DNA of 64,000 bases from Actinomadura opuntiae. GTDB lineage: Bacteria; Actinomycetota; Actinomycetes; Streptosporangiales; Streptosporangiaceae. Made by a program: the position numbers and the translations under genes. The DNA lies in assembly GCF_030283205.1 (NCBI RefSeq), contig NZ_JASNWF010000016.1, positions 176,018 through 240,017 on the forward strand. The letters are read 5' to 3'. Under the pieces are notes generated by a model. The model ran no database searches. It was not told the origin of the DNA and saw only the letters and a program-made list of their open reading frames with translations. Within the stretch, counting starts at the first letter, position 1; each line of letters opens with the position of its first letter. This document shows positions 42,697 to 50,625 of the stretch, piece after piece.

Positions 42697-44295
42697 GTGC
42701 TGAACCACGCTGGAAGAAGGGCCGCCGCCGCGACGGCCCTCGCCGCGGCCGCGCTCGCCGGCACCGCCGCGCCCGGTGCGCCCGCGACCGCCGCCCCCGC
42801 ACGGCCCGGTCCCGACCCCGCGCCGAGGCCCGCCGGGCTCGCCTGGCACGCCTGCCCCGCCAAGGACGCGGTCGAGGGCGGCCGCCTCAAGGGCCTGCAG
42901 TGCGCGACGCTGCGGGTGCCGCTGGACTACGCGCGCCCGCACGGCGAGCAGATCACCCTCGCGCTGTCGCGGGCGCGGCACACCGCGAAGAAGAGCCAGG
43001 GCGCCGTCCTGCTCAACCGCGGCGGCCCCGGCGCGCACGGCCGCGACCTCGCGGGCGTCTTCCACGCGGCGATGCCGAAGAGCGTCGCCGCGTCCTACGA
43101 CTGGATCGGCTACGACCCGCGCGGCGTCGGCGCCAGCAGGCCCGCCCTCGTCTGCGACAGGAGCTACCAGGACCCCGGACGCGCGCGGCCCGACACCGTC
43201 CCGGAGAACGCCGCCGCGGAGCGCGCCTGGAAGCAGCGGGCCCGCGCCTACGCCCGGGACTGCGCGAAGAGGTACGGCAAGGTCCTGCCGCACATGGGTA
43301 CGGCCGACTGGGTGCGCGACCTGGAGGCGATCCGGCGGGCGCTGCACCAGAAGAAGATCAACTACTTCGGCTACTCGTACGGCACCTACCTCGGCGCCGC
43401 GTACGCCTCGGCCCACCCGGGGCGCGTCCGCCGCATGGTCCTCGACAGCGTCGTCAAGCCCAGCGGGGTCTGGTACGGCGACAACCTCGACCAGAACGTG
43501 GCCTTCGAGAAGCGGATCAAGGCGTACTTCGGCTGGGTGGCCCGGCATCACGCCCTCTACCGGCTCGGGAAGACCGGAGGCGAGGTGGCCGCCGCCTACG
43601 CCCGCACCCGTGCCGCGCTAAAGGCCAAGCCGATCGACGGCAAGATCGGCCCGGACGAGCTGGACGACCTGTTCCTCGCCGACGGCTACGGCAACTACAG
43701 CTGGCCCTCGCACGCCGCCGCGCTGTCGGCCTACGCCGTCCGGCACGACGCCCGCCCGCTGCGCAGGATCTGGCAGCCGCCGACCTGGCTGGACCAGAAC
43801 AACTACGCCGTCTACAACGCCGTCCAGTGCCGCGACGCCGCCTGGCCCCGCGACTGGAACCGCTGGGACGCCGACAGCCGGCGGCTCTACCGCGAGGGCT
43901 ACAAGTTCGAGACCTGGAGCAACACCTGGTACAACGCGCCCTGCGCGTTCTGGGGCGCCCCGGGCGGGCCCCCGCCCCGGGTGGGGGCCGGCAGGTCGCT
44001 CGCCCCGATGCTGCTGGTGCAGGGCACCGAGGACGCCGCCACCCCCTACCCCGGGGCGCTGGAGACCCACCGGCTGTTCCCGACGTCCCGGCTGCTCGCG
44101 CAGGTCGGCGGCGGCAACCACGGGGTGTCGCTGTCGGGCGACCGGTGCGTCGACCACGCCGTCGCCGCCTACCTGGGCAAGGGCACGCTGCCGGCCGGCC
44201 GACCCGGCCCGGACGCCACCTGCAGGGCCCCGGCGCCTCCGGGGGCCGGCCCCGCCAAGAAGCCCGGACGGTCGCACCACGCCGCACACCGCTGA
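42697..44295 (+). CDS. Secreted alpha/beta hydrolase, tripeptidyl aminopeptidase-like (paralogue 3)
   Basis: This 532-residue third paralogue starts at GTG 42697. The signal peptide is short and alanine-rich (about residues 1-30, ending near ATAAPA). Landmarks are LLNRGGPGAHGRDLA (an Asn-Arg-Gly variation of the oxyanion loop), WIGYDPRGVGASR, nucleophile Ser227 in GYSYGTYLGA, LVQGTEDAATPYPGAL and GGGNHGVSLS (catalytic His). The upstream TCACGA element of paralogues 1 and 2 is missing, so control may differ. A GNAT gene follows. Confidence 0.9.
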   Translation: MLNHAGRRAAAATALAAAALAGTAAPGAPATAAPARPGPDPAPRPAGLAWHACPAKDAVEGGRLKGLQCATLRVPLDYARPHGEQITLALSRARHTAKKSQGAVLLNRGGPGAHGRDLAGVFHAAMPKSVAASYDWIGYDPRGVGASRPALVCDRSYQDPGRARPDTVPENAAAERAWKQRARAYARDCAKRYGKVLPHMGTADWVRDLEAIRRALHQKKINYFGYSYGTYLGAAYASAHPGRVRRMVLDSVVKPSGVWYGDNLDQNVAFEKRIKAYFGWVARHHALYRLGKTGGEVAAAYARTRAALKAKPIDGKIGPDELDDLFLADGYGNYSWPSHAAALSAYAVRHDARPLRRIWQPPTWLDQNNYAVYNAVQCRDAAWPRDWNRWDADSRRLYREGYKFETWSNTWYNAPCAFWGAPGGPPPRVGAGRSLAPMLLVQGTEDAATPYPGALETHRLFPTSRLLAQVGGGNHGVSLSGDRCVDHAVAAYLGKGTLPAGRPGPDATCRAPAPPGAGPAKKPGRSHHAAHR

Positions 44296-44359
44296 ATCCG
44301 CCCGCGAACCCGCCGGTAGGGAGCCGGTGGAGGTGGGAGGGCCGGGAACGGCATAGGCT

Positions 44360-44378
44360 TGTCAGCGTGGTGCTGACA
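44360..44378 (+). promoter_or_regulatory. 7-bp inverted repeat at a leaderless-type start
   Basis: TGTCAGC and GCTGACA flank 5 bp. TAGGCT (44354-44359) could be the -10 hexamer, with the first GTG at 44367. A repressor at this dyad would cover the transcription start of the following small frame and the GNAT gene. Confidence 0.4.
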
Positions 44379-44495
44379 GTGCTGTACGCCGCGCCGGCCG
44401 CCGCCGCGCCCCGGGAGGCCGGCCGGGGAGCCGCGCCCCGGGAGACCGCGCCTCGGGAGACCGCGCCCGGCGCGGTCCGGGCCGGGAGCCGGTAG
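44367..44495 (+). CDS. Possible leaderless small peptide before the GNAT gene
   Basis: GTG 44367 opens a 42-codon frame with a hydrophobic start (VVLTVLYAAPAAAAP) and Arg/Glu/Pro repeats (APRETAPRETAP), ending at TAG 44493, two bases before the GNAT start. The -10-like TAGGCT seven bases upstream fits a leaderless message, so it might be a coupling leader peptide. It could equally be a chance frame in repetitive GC-rich DNA. Confidence 0.25.
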   Translation: MVLTVLYAAPAAAAPREAGRGAAPRETAPRETAPGAVRAGSR

Positions 44496-44497
44496 CC

Positions 44498-45346
44498 GTG
44501 CGCATGCTGGGGTCGCTGCCGGTACGGGTCCTCGACGACCGGTACCGCGCGGAGGCGCTCGCGATCCTCGACGCCGACCCGGTGGCCAACGTGTTCGTCG
44601 GGTCCCGCGTGCACGCGGCGGGGCTCGATCCGCGCCGCCTCGGCGCCCAGATGTGGGGCTACCTGCGCGACGGCCGGCTGTCCGCGCTGTGCTACTCCGG
44701 CGCCAACCTGATCCCGGTCGCCGCCGGTCCGCAGGCCGTCCGGGCGTTCGCCGAGCGGGCGCAGGCGCAGGGCCGCCGCTGCTCGTCGATCGTCGGCCCG
44801 GTCGACGCGGTCGGCGACATGTGGGAGATACTCGCGCCGTACTGGGGGCCGCCCCGCGCCGTCCGCGCGGCGCAGCCGGTGATGGCGACCTCCACCGTCC
44901 CGGGCGTGCCCGCCGACCCGGGCGTCCGGCGGGTGCGGATGGAGGAGTTCGACGTCGTCTACCCCGCTTGCGTCGCGATGTTCACCGAGGAGGTCGGGAT
45001 CTCCCCGAACAGCGGCGACGGGGGAGTGCTGTACCGCGCGCGGGTCGCCGAACTGATCCGCGAGGGCCGCGCGTTCGCCCGCATCGAGGACGGCCGGGTC
45101 ATGTTCAAGGCCGAGGTCGGCGCCGTCACGCCGCGCGCCTGCCAGGTGCAGGGCGTGTGGGTGCCGCCGGACCTGCGCGGGCAGGGCCTGTCGGTGGCGG
45201 GCATGTCGGCGGTCGTGCGGGAGGCGCTGCACAGCATCGCCCCGACGGTGTCGCTGTACGTCAACGACTACAACACGCGAGCGCGGGCCGCGTACCGCCG
45301 CGTCGGCTTCGCCGAGTACGGCTCGTTCATGTCGATCCTGTTCTGA
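44498..45346 (+). CDS. GNAT acetyltransferase with N-terminal DUF4081 (Rv2867c-like)
   Basis: This 282-residue protein starts at GTG 44498. The N-terminal half (LLD... ADPVANVFVGSRVHAAGLDP, then GYLRDGRLSALCYSGANLIP) matches the DUF4081 region. The C-terminal half is a GNAT fold with VQGVWVPPDLRGQGLSVAGM (acetyl-CoA site) and VSLYVNDYNTRARAAYRRVG. In mycobacteria this gene follows dxr-rip1-ispG directly. Here three peptidase genes separate it from ispG, so the block is conserved but interrupted. The acetyl acceptor is unknown. Confidence 0.9.
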   Translation: MRMLGSLPVRVLDDRYRAEALAILDADPVANVFVGSRVHAAGLDPRRLGAQMWGYLRDGRLSALCYSGANLIPVAAGPQAVRAFAERAQAQGRRCSSIVGPVDAVGDMWEILAPYWGPPRAVRAAQPVMATSTVPGVPADPGVRRVRMEEFDVVYPACVAMFTEEVGISPNSGDGGVLYRARVAELIREGRAFARIEDGRVMFKAEVGAVTPRACQVQGVWVPPDLRGQGLSVAGMSAVVREALHSIAPTVSLYVNDYNTRARAAYRRVGFAEYGSFMSILF

Positions 45347-45415
45347 CCGCCGCATCCGCCCGCGCGGCGCCGGACTTGTCGTTGCGTGCCGGATCTGCGA
45401 TGGATGCCTGACTCG

Positions 45416-46417
45416 ATGCCCACCGGCCGATACCATCCGGCCGTGGAGTTCGCCGTGGCGTTGCGGCAGGCCGTCCGGGCCAGCGGGCTGACCCTGGAGC
45501 GGATCCGCCACCGGCTCGGCCGGCGCGGCGTGACCGTCAGCGTGGCCACGCTGAGCTACTGGCAGCGCGGCCGCAGCCGCCCCCGTTCCCGCGCCACCGT
45601 CGCGGCCCTGGAGGAGATCCTCGGGGTGCCGCCGGGCACGCTGACCGGCCTGCTGGACGGCGCCGGGCCCGCCCCCGCCCAGGCGCGCGGCGGCGCGCCG
45701 TCCACCGTGCCGCCCGCCGCGCCTGCCGGCACGGCGAGCGAGCTGTGGCCCGATCCGGTGCGGTACGCGGCGCTCGTCGGGCAGCTCGACCGGTCCGGGG
45801 ACCACCGGCTCGAACGGCTCAGCGTCCATGACGTCTACCGGCTCGGCGCGGACGGCCGGTGCTGGACGCTGTCGGTCCGCGCGGTGCTGCGGGCGGCGGG
45901 CGACGATATCGACCGCGTCGTCTGCGTCCACCGCACCGGCCCCGCCGACCCGGCGGGCGAACCGCCCGCCGAACCGCCCGGGGACGCGGAGGCGCCCGGG
46001 GACGCGGAGGCGCCCGGGGACGCGGAGGCGGCGGAGCTGGCGGGCGTCCGGTACTGCCGGCCCGGACGGGTCCGCGCGGGCGGCGGGATGGTGGCGTTCG
46101 AGCTGGTCTTCGACCGCGTGCTCGCGGCCGGCGACACGGCGGTGGTCGAGTACGACCTGCGGCCGTCCGGCCCCCGCCCGCCCGGGCCGCCAGACGGCTA
46201 CGACCGGCGCTTCTCCCGTCCCGTGCACGACTACGTCGCGGTCGTCGAGTTCGGCGCCGGCCGGTTGCCCGCCCGCTGCTACGGCTTCACCGCCGACGGG
46301 CCGCGAGCGCCGCGGCGGCGGCTCGGCGAGCTGTGGATCGGCACGTCGGGGAGCGCGAACATCGCGGTCGGGGCCGTCCGGCACGGGATCGTCGGGATCG
46401 AATGGGAGTGGCAGTGA
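45416..46417 (+). CDS. HTH protein with C-terminal unknown domain (paralogue A)
   Basis: This protein of about 333 residues starts near ATG 45416 (ATG 45404 or GTG 45386 possible). The first 70 residues form an XRE-like helix-turn-helix with LRQAVRASGLTLERIRHRLG and TLSYWQRGRSRPRSRATVAA. A Pro/Ala linker leads to a beta-rich domain of about 230 residues containing GDHRLERLSVHDVYRLGADG and ending GIVGIEWEWQ. Three PGDAEA repeats interrupt that domain. It is clearly paralogous to the next gene. It is likely a transcription factor with a novel sensor domain; ligand and targets are unknown. Confidence 0.78.
   Translation: MPTGRYHPAVEFAVALRQAVRASGLTLERIRHRLGRRGVTVSVATLSYWQRGRSRPRSRATVAALEEILGVPPGTLTGLLDGAGPAPAQARGGAPSTVPPAAPAGTASELWPDPVRYAALVGQLDRSGDHRLERLSVHDVYRLGADGRCWTLSVRAVLRAAGDDIDRVVCVHRTGPADPAGEPPAEPPGDAEAPGDAEAPGDAEAAELAGVRYCRPGRVRAGGGMVAFELVFDRVLAAGDTAVVEYDLRPSGPRPPGPPDGYDRRFSRPVHDYVAVVEFGAGRLPARCYGFTADGPRAPRRRLGELWIGTSGSANIAVGAVRHGIVGIEWEWQ
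45976..46029. repeat. Three exact 18-bp tandem copies within paralogue A
   Basis: An 18-bp unit (GCCCGGGGACGCGGAGGC) is repeated three times without mismatch, encoding PGDAEA three times. Exact copies imply recent slippage and possible length variation between strains. Confidence 0.9.
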
Positions 46418-46533
46418 CCGAACCGGCTGTCGACTTGCCGTCGCCCGCGCCTTACAGTGAGGCTGAAAGTTGCAAGCACGTCAGTCAAGGCCGTTGGGCG
46501 GGGGCCGGCCGGAGCGGATCCGGAGGCCGAGCA

Positions 46534-47442
46534 GTGCAGAGCGTCGCCGAGGACGATCTCCTCCAGGTCCTGCGGTACGGGCCTTTCAACGTGGCGTTGC
46601 AGGCCGCCATCCAGGCCCGCGGCCTCAGCCTCGAATCGCTGCGCCGCCGGCTGGAGGCGCAGGGCGTCGCCGTCAGCCTGTCCACCCTCAGCTACTGGCA
46701 GCGCGGCCGCACCCGGCCCGAACGCGCCGGCTCGCTGCGCGCGGTCCGCGGCCTGGAGGTCATCCTCGAACTGCCCCGGCACTCCCTGCTCACCCTGCTC
46801 AAGCCGACCGCCGAGCGCCCGCCGGGCCCGTTTCCGCCCATCGAGGAGCTGTGCCCCGAACCCGGCGTCCGCGACCTGCTGGCCGAGATCGGCGACGGCG
46901 GCGAACGCCGGCTCACCGGCCTCAGCCTGCACGACCAGCACGTCATCGGCCGCCGCCGGGAGCTGCGCGAGGTGCGCACCCGCGCGGTGTTCCAGGCGCA
47001 GCAGCGCGGCGTCGACCGGTGGATCGCCGTCTACCACCACCCGCACGGGCTGCTGCCGTCGACGCGGACCGCGCGCGGCTGCCGGTTCGGCCGCGTCCGG
47101 ATGGACGCCTCCAGCGGCCTCATCGCCGCCGAGCTGCTGTTCGACCGGGCCCTCGGGCGCGGCGAGACGTACCTGCTCGAGTACGGGTTCGGGTTCGACG
47201 AGAGCGGCCCGCCCGTCACCGAGGAGGGCCGCGGGTTCCGCACGCCGCAGCACGAGTACCTCATCGAGGTGAGCTTCCACCCGGCCGCGCTGCCCGCCCG
47301 CTGCTACCGGACCTGGCGCCCCGACGGCCACACCGCCCTGGAGGACGCCGCCGACCTGCGGCTGTCCAGCTACCACAACGTCCACTTCATCGAGTTCGGC
47401 ATGCCGGCCGGCTACCACGGCATCCGCTGGGAGTGGTCCTAG
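46534..47442 (+). CDS. HTH protein with C-terminal unknown domain (paralogue B)
   Basis: This 302-residue paralogue of the preceding gene starts at GTG 46534 with GGAGG eight bases upstream. It shares VALQAAIQARGLSLESLRRR and STLSYWQRGRTRPER with paralogue A, then the domain block GGERRLTGLSLHDQHVIGRR and the ending GIRWEWS. It lacks the repeat insertion, so its domain is cleaner (about residues 105-302). FHPAALPARCYRTWRP and the aligned segment of paralogue A suggest a conserved pocket. Regulator function is inferred from the HTH; no ligand is known. Confidence 0.8.
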   Translation: MQSVAEDDLLQVLRYGPFNVALQAAIQARGLSLESLRRRLEAQGVAVSLSTLSYWQRGRTRPERAGSLRAVRGLEVILELPRHSLLTLLKPTAERPPGPFPPIEELCPEPGVRDLLAEIGDGGERRLTGLSLHDQHVIGRRRELREVRTRAVFQAQQRGVDRWIAVYHHPHGLLPSTRTARGCRFGRVRMDASSGLIAAELLFDRALGRGETYLLEYGFGFDESGPPVTEEGRGFRTPQHEYLIEVSFHPAALPARCYRTWRPDGHTALEDAADLRLSSYHNVHFIEFGMPAGYHGIRWEWS

Positions 47443-47446
47443 CCGG

Positions 47447-47848
47447 TCACTTCACGAGCAGGACGAGCAGGCGGTCGAGCTCGGCGGCGGGGTTCTCGGT
47501 GAGGCCGGCGTGCACCGGACCCGGCTGGACGATCGTGCTGCGCGGCGCCGTCAGCCACCGGAACCGCGCGCCCGGGGCCTCCCGCGCGGCCTGCCCCGCG
47601 CCCTCGCCGCCGCAGCAGATCGCGTCCACGCCCTTCAGCGCGGACCGCACGCCCTCCAGGTCCAGCGACGGGTCGAGCGCGAGCAGCCGCCGCTCGTCCA
47701 GGTGGGTGCGGCAGCCGAGGTAGTCCAGCGCGCGGCAGTACACCACGACGCCCACGTTCATGCTCTCGCCCCGCTCGACCCGCGGCACCACGCGCAGCGC
47801 CGCGTACTCGAACACCGTCGGCTCGCCCGCGGTCCGGATGTTGCTCAT
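47447..47848 (-). CDS. DUF3037 protein paired with a HipA-like kinase
   Basis: This 133-residue protein starts at ATG 47848, overlapping the kinase stop by 4 bp. FEYAALRVVPRVERGESMNV followed by GVVVYCRALDYLGCR is the DUF3037 signature. The rest is helical with no catalytic motif. It is found as the translational partner of HipA-family kinases in many actinobacteria. It may be the cognate modulator in place of a HipB-type antitoxin, but this is inference. Confidence 0.85.
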   Translation of the reverse strand: MSNIRTAGEPTVFEYAALRVVPRVERGESMNVGVVVYCRALDYLGCRTHLDERRLLALDPSLDLEGVRSALKGVDAICCGGEGAGQAAREAPGARFRWLTAPRSTIVQPGPVHAGLTENPAAELDRLLVLLVK

Positions 47849-48672
47849 GAAGGACCGCCCAGCCAGCTCGGGCGGTTCTCGCCGCGCCGCGTCCCGGTGT
47901 CCGGCCGGTGCGCGCTGACGTCCAGGCCGGGCAGCCAGTCGCGCGGCTTGCCGGCGCGCGGCAGCAGGACGTCCACGTAGGCGTCCCGCAGCTCCTGCGG
48001 GCCCGCGAACCCGGGCTCGTTCTCCAGCCACAGGTCGGGCACCAGCGCGGTCACCTCGCGCAGCAGCCCCTCGGTGATCCGCGGGGCGAGGTCGGCCTCC
48101 GCCTCCTCCAGCCGGGTGGCGAACGGGGTCAGCACGTGGTCGTCGACGTCGTACGGGCCGGAGAACAGCCGGGCGGCGTTCGCCCACGCGTGGTGGAAGA
48201 TCAGGCTCGCGCCGTGGTCGATCAGCCACACGTCCCCGTGCCAGACCAGCATGTTCGGGTTGCGCCAGCTCCGGTCGACGTTGCCGATGAACGCGTCCAG
48301 CCACAGCACCCGGGAGGCGAACAGCCGGTCCGGCTTCCAGCCGAGCGGGTCGAAGCCGAGCGAGCCGGGCAGGAAGTCGACGCCGAGGTTGCGGCCGGGG
48401 CTGGCCTTCAGCAGGTCCTGCACGTCCGGGTCGGGCTCGTGCCGGCCGATCGCCGGGTCGAGGTCGATGAGCACCTGGTCGGGCACCCGGAACCCGAGCC
48501 GCCTGGCCAGCTCGCCCGCGATCACCTCGGCGATCAGCGCCTTGCGGCCCTGCCCCGCGCCGTGGAACTTCATGACATAGGTGCCGAGGTCGTCGGCCTC
48601 GACGACGCCCGGCAGCGACCCGCCCTCGCGCAGCGGCGTCACGTACCGGATGGCGGTCACATGTGGCAACAC
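47845..48672 (-). CDS. HipA-family kinase-like protein
   Basis: This protein of about 275 residues starts at GTG 48672 (GTG 48660 possible; neither has a ribosome site). TYVMKFHGAGQGRKALIAEV holds the ATP-binding Lys. WLDAFIGNVDRSWRNPNMLV resembles the HipA catalytic loop (Asp and downstream Asn). WLIDHGASLIFHH holds the metal-binding Asp, as in DFG-type loops. HipA kinases phosphorylate translation factors or tRNA synthetases to cause dormancy. Here no HipB DNA-binding partner is present; the coupled partner is DUF3037. Activity and target are unknown. Confidence 0.82.
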   Translation of the reverse strand: MLPHVTAIRYVTPLREGGSLPGVVEADDLGTYVMKFHGAGQGRKALIAEVIAGELARRLGFRVPDQVLIDLDPAIGRHEPDPDVQDLLKASPGRNLGVDFLPGSLGFDPLGWKPDRLFASRVLWLDAFIGNVDRSWRNPNMLVWHGDVWLIDHGASLIFHHAWANAARLFSGPYDVDDHVLTPFATRLEEAEADLAPRITEGLLREVTALVPDLWLENEPGFAGPQELRDAYVDVLLPRAGKPRDWLPGLDVSAHRPDTGTRRGENRPSWLGGPS

Positions 48673-48704
48673 GTCGCAACGCTACCGGGTGCGCGCGCGG
48701 CCGG

Positions 48705-48710
48705 GATAAT
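48705..48710 (+). promoter_or_regulatory. -10 element of a leaderless cyclase transcript
   Basis: GATAAT lies seven bases before ATG 48718, the spacing expected when transcription starts at the A of the initiation codon. No ribosome site is present, which supports leaderless translation. Confidence 0.55.
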
Positions 48711-48717
48711 CGGCGGC

Positions 48718-49383
48718 ATGGCCGTTGAGCTGCTCGACCTGTCGGTCCCGATCTCCACCGGCATGCCGGTGTATCCCGGCGACCCCGAGGTGGAGGCCGT
48801 CCCCGCCCTGACGGTCGCGGACTCGGGCGTGAACGTTCTGCGCCTGCACCTGGGGTCGCAGACCGGCACGCACGTGGACGCGCCGTTCCACATCGACGAC
48901 GCCCTGCCCCGTCTCGACGAGCTGCCCCTGACTCGCTTCATCGGCCGGGCGGTCGTCATGGACGCTCGCGGTCTCCCGCCCCGCGCGCCCATTAGTCCGA
49001 ACCTGCTCCCGGACGGCCTCGCTCCCGGGGTCGTCCTGCTCATCGCCACCGGCTGGTCGTCGCACTGGGGAACCGACGACTATCTCGCCCACCCCTACCC
49101 CTCGCCCGAGACCGCGGAGGCCATCGTCGCCGCCGGGGTCCGCACCGTCGGCATCGACGCCCTCAGCGTCGACCGCACCGCGCCGCCCGGGTCGGACGAC
49201 TTCTCGCTCGCCGCCCACCGCGCCCTCTGCGGCGCCGGCGCCGTGATAGCCGAGAACCTCACCAAGCTGGCCCCGCTCCTGGAAGCCCAGGCGGCGCGCC
49301 GTCCGATCGAGGTCTCGCTGTTCCCGATCGCCCTCGCCGCCGCCGACGGCGCCCCGGTCCGCGCGGTCGCCCGCCTCGGCTAG
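48718..49383 (+). CDS. Cyclase-family metal-dependent hydrolase (kynurenine formamidase-like)
   Basis: This 221-residue protein opens with LLDLSVPISTGMPVYPGDPE and has the metal-binding motif GSQTGTHVDAPFHI (the family motif HxGTHxDxPxH with Gln at the first position). ENLTKLAPLLE, near the C-terminus, is also conserved. Members hydrolyse amides or lactones such as N-formylkynurenine. No tryptophan-catabolism genes are adjacent, so the substrate is uncertain. It ends 4 bp into the convergent Tat-exported protein gene. Confidence 0.88.
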   Translation: MAVELLDLSVPISTGMPVYPGDPEVEAVPALTVADSGVNVLRLHLGSQTGTHVDAPFHIDDALPRLDELPLTRFIGRAVVMDARGLPPRAPISPNLLPDGLAPGVVLLIATGWSSHWGTDDYLAHPYPSPETAEAIVAAGVRTVGIDALSVDRTAPPGSDDFSLAAHRALCGAGAVIAENLTKLAPLLEAQAARRPIEVSLFPIALAAADGAPVRAVARLG

Positions 49384-50459
49384 GCGGCGTAGCGGCGCGC
49401 TAGCGTGCGGAACGCGAGCTTCGGTTCCCAGTGGCCGGTCTTCTCGTAACCGAGCCGCGAGCCCGGCGGAAGCACCTTGACCAGCGAGAACCCCGCCATG
49501 TCGAGGTCGTGGCGCGGGTCGGGCGAGTAGGGCGAGCCCGGGTCGATGAAGTTGTAGACGAACGCGCCGTGCACGCCCTCGGCCTCGTAGACGTCGAGCA
49601 GCTCGGAGATGTAGCGGGCCTGCGTCCTCTCGTCGCGGACGTAACCCGGCGGGACGACGGGCGGGTCCTGCGTCCAGTCGACGATGTCGAAGCCGTCGCC
49701 GCCGCGCTGGTCCGCGCCCCGGTACGTGCAGCATCCGAACTCGGTGATGACGACGGGCTTGCCGAAGCGGTGCAGCGCCCGGACGTCGTGGACGTAGGTC
49801 GCCTTGTTCGAGGCGTCCCGGTACAGGTCGACGCCCACCACGTCGAAGCCGCGCCAGGCGACGTCCTCCCAGACGCCCGAGGTGTAGGTGAGGCGCCCGC
49901 CGAACACCGGCCGGACGGCCTTCAGCGCCCGCCGGAGGAACGCGTTCAGCCGCTCGTCGTACCCCTCGCCCGCCGGCGTGCCGAGGTTGCCGGCGCGCTC
50001 CTGCCAGTCCTTGCCGGGCACGAGACCGGCCATGAAGATCGTCAGCTCGCAGCCGAGCGAGATGCCGACGCCCGGATGCGCGCGGCGGAGCCGCTCGGCC
50101 TCCCGGGCGACCGCCGTCACGAACCGCAGCGTCGTGCGGGCGTCCTTGTCGAACTGGCGCGGCTCGAACCAGACGAACATGCCCTCGTCCGCCGCGCAGC
50201 GCGCCGCGAGCACGAGGCGCCGCAGGTCGGAGCCGAGGATGATGAGCGCGTTGCAGTGCAGGTCGCGGCGGATCGCCCGGATCTCGCGCCGCACGTACGC
50301 GGGGTTCCACACCTCGCGCTCGGTGTCGTAGTTGACGCCGTGCTGCGGCAGCCGCCGTCCCGGCGACGCGGCGAGCGCCGGCCGGGCCGCGGCTCCGCAC
50401 GCGATGACCGCCGCCGTCCCGGCGAGCGCTGTTCTGCGGCTGATCGGTGCCTGTGCCAT
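49380..50459 (-). CDS. Tat-exported glycoside-hydrolase-like TIM-barrel protein
   Basis: This 359-residue protein starts at ATG 50459 with GAGGAG six bases upstream. ISRRTALAGTAAVIACGAAA is a twin-arginine signal, with cleavage probably near ARPALA. The mature domain has barrel-like strands: HCNALIILGSDLRRLVLAA, GMFVWFEPRQ, GISLGCELTIFM (a possible catalytic Glu), VVGVDLYRDAS and PVVITEFGCCTYRGA (a second Glu). Two glutamates at strand ends suggest a retaining glycoside hydrolase of clan A, but the exact family is not identified. Tat export implies folding, possibly with a cofactor, before secretion. Confidence 0.75.
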   Translation of the reverse strand: MAQAPISRRTALAGTAAVIACGAAARPALAASPGRRLPQHGVNYDTEREVWNPAYVRREIRAIRRDLHCNALIILGSDLRRLVLAARCAADEGMFVWFEPRQFDKDARTTLRFVTAVAREAERLRRAHPGVGISLGCELTIFMAGLVPGKDWQERAGNLGTPAGEGYDERLNAFLRRALKAVRPVFGGRLTYTSGVWEDVAWRGFDVVGVDLYRDASNKATYVHDVRALHRFGKPVVITEFGCCTYRGADQRGGDGFDIVDWTQDPPVVPPGYVRDERTQARYISELLDVYEAEGVHGAFVYNFIDPGSPYSPDPRHDLDMAGFSLVKVLPPGSRLGYEKTGHWEPKLAFRTLARRYAA

Positions 50460-50625
50460 GGGGTGCTCCTCGCTGGTCGGACGGCCTGCGACGAGTCTTT
50501 CCAGGACGGCGCGTCCGGACAGCGACCACCGGGCCACACCCGCGCCGACCAAAGTCGCCCGGCGCGGCGGCCGAAGGTCGACCGGGCGCCGCCGTTCGCG
50601 CGTTTCCGAGCGCCCGACGCGGGCG

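Noticed and set aside
43517..46384. A 955-codon open frame on the minus strand
   Set aside because: It lies antisense to the third peptidase, the GNAT gene and an HTH gene; its composition (Arg/Gly/Pro-rich, no motifs) is the usual mirror of high-GC coding DNA.
47447..48672. Classical HipBA toxin-antitoxin system
   Set aside because: No HipB-type helix-turn-helix antitoxin gene is adjacent; the partner is DUF3037.
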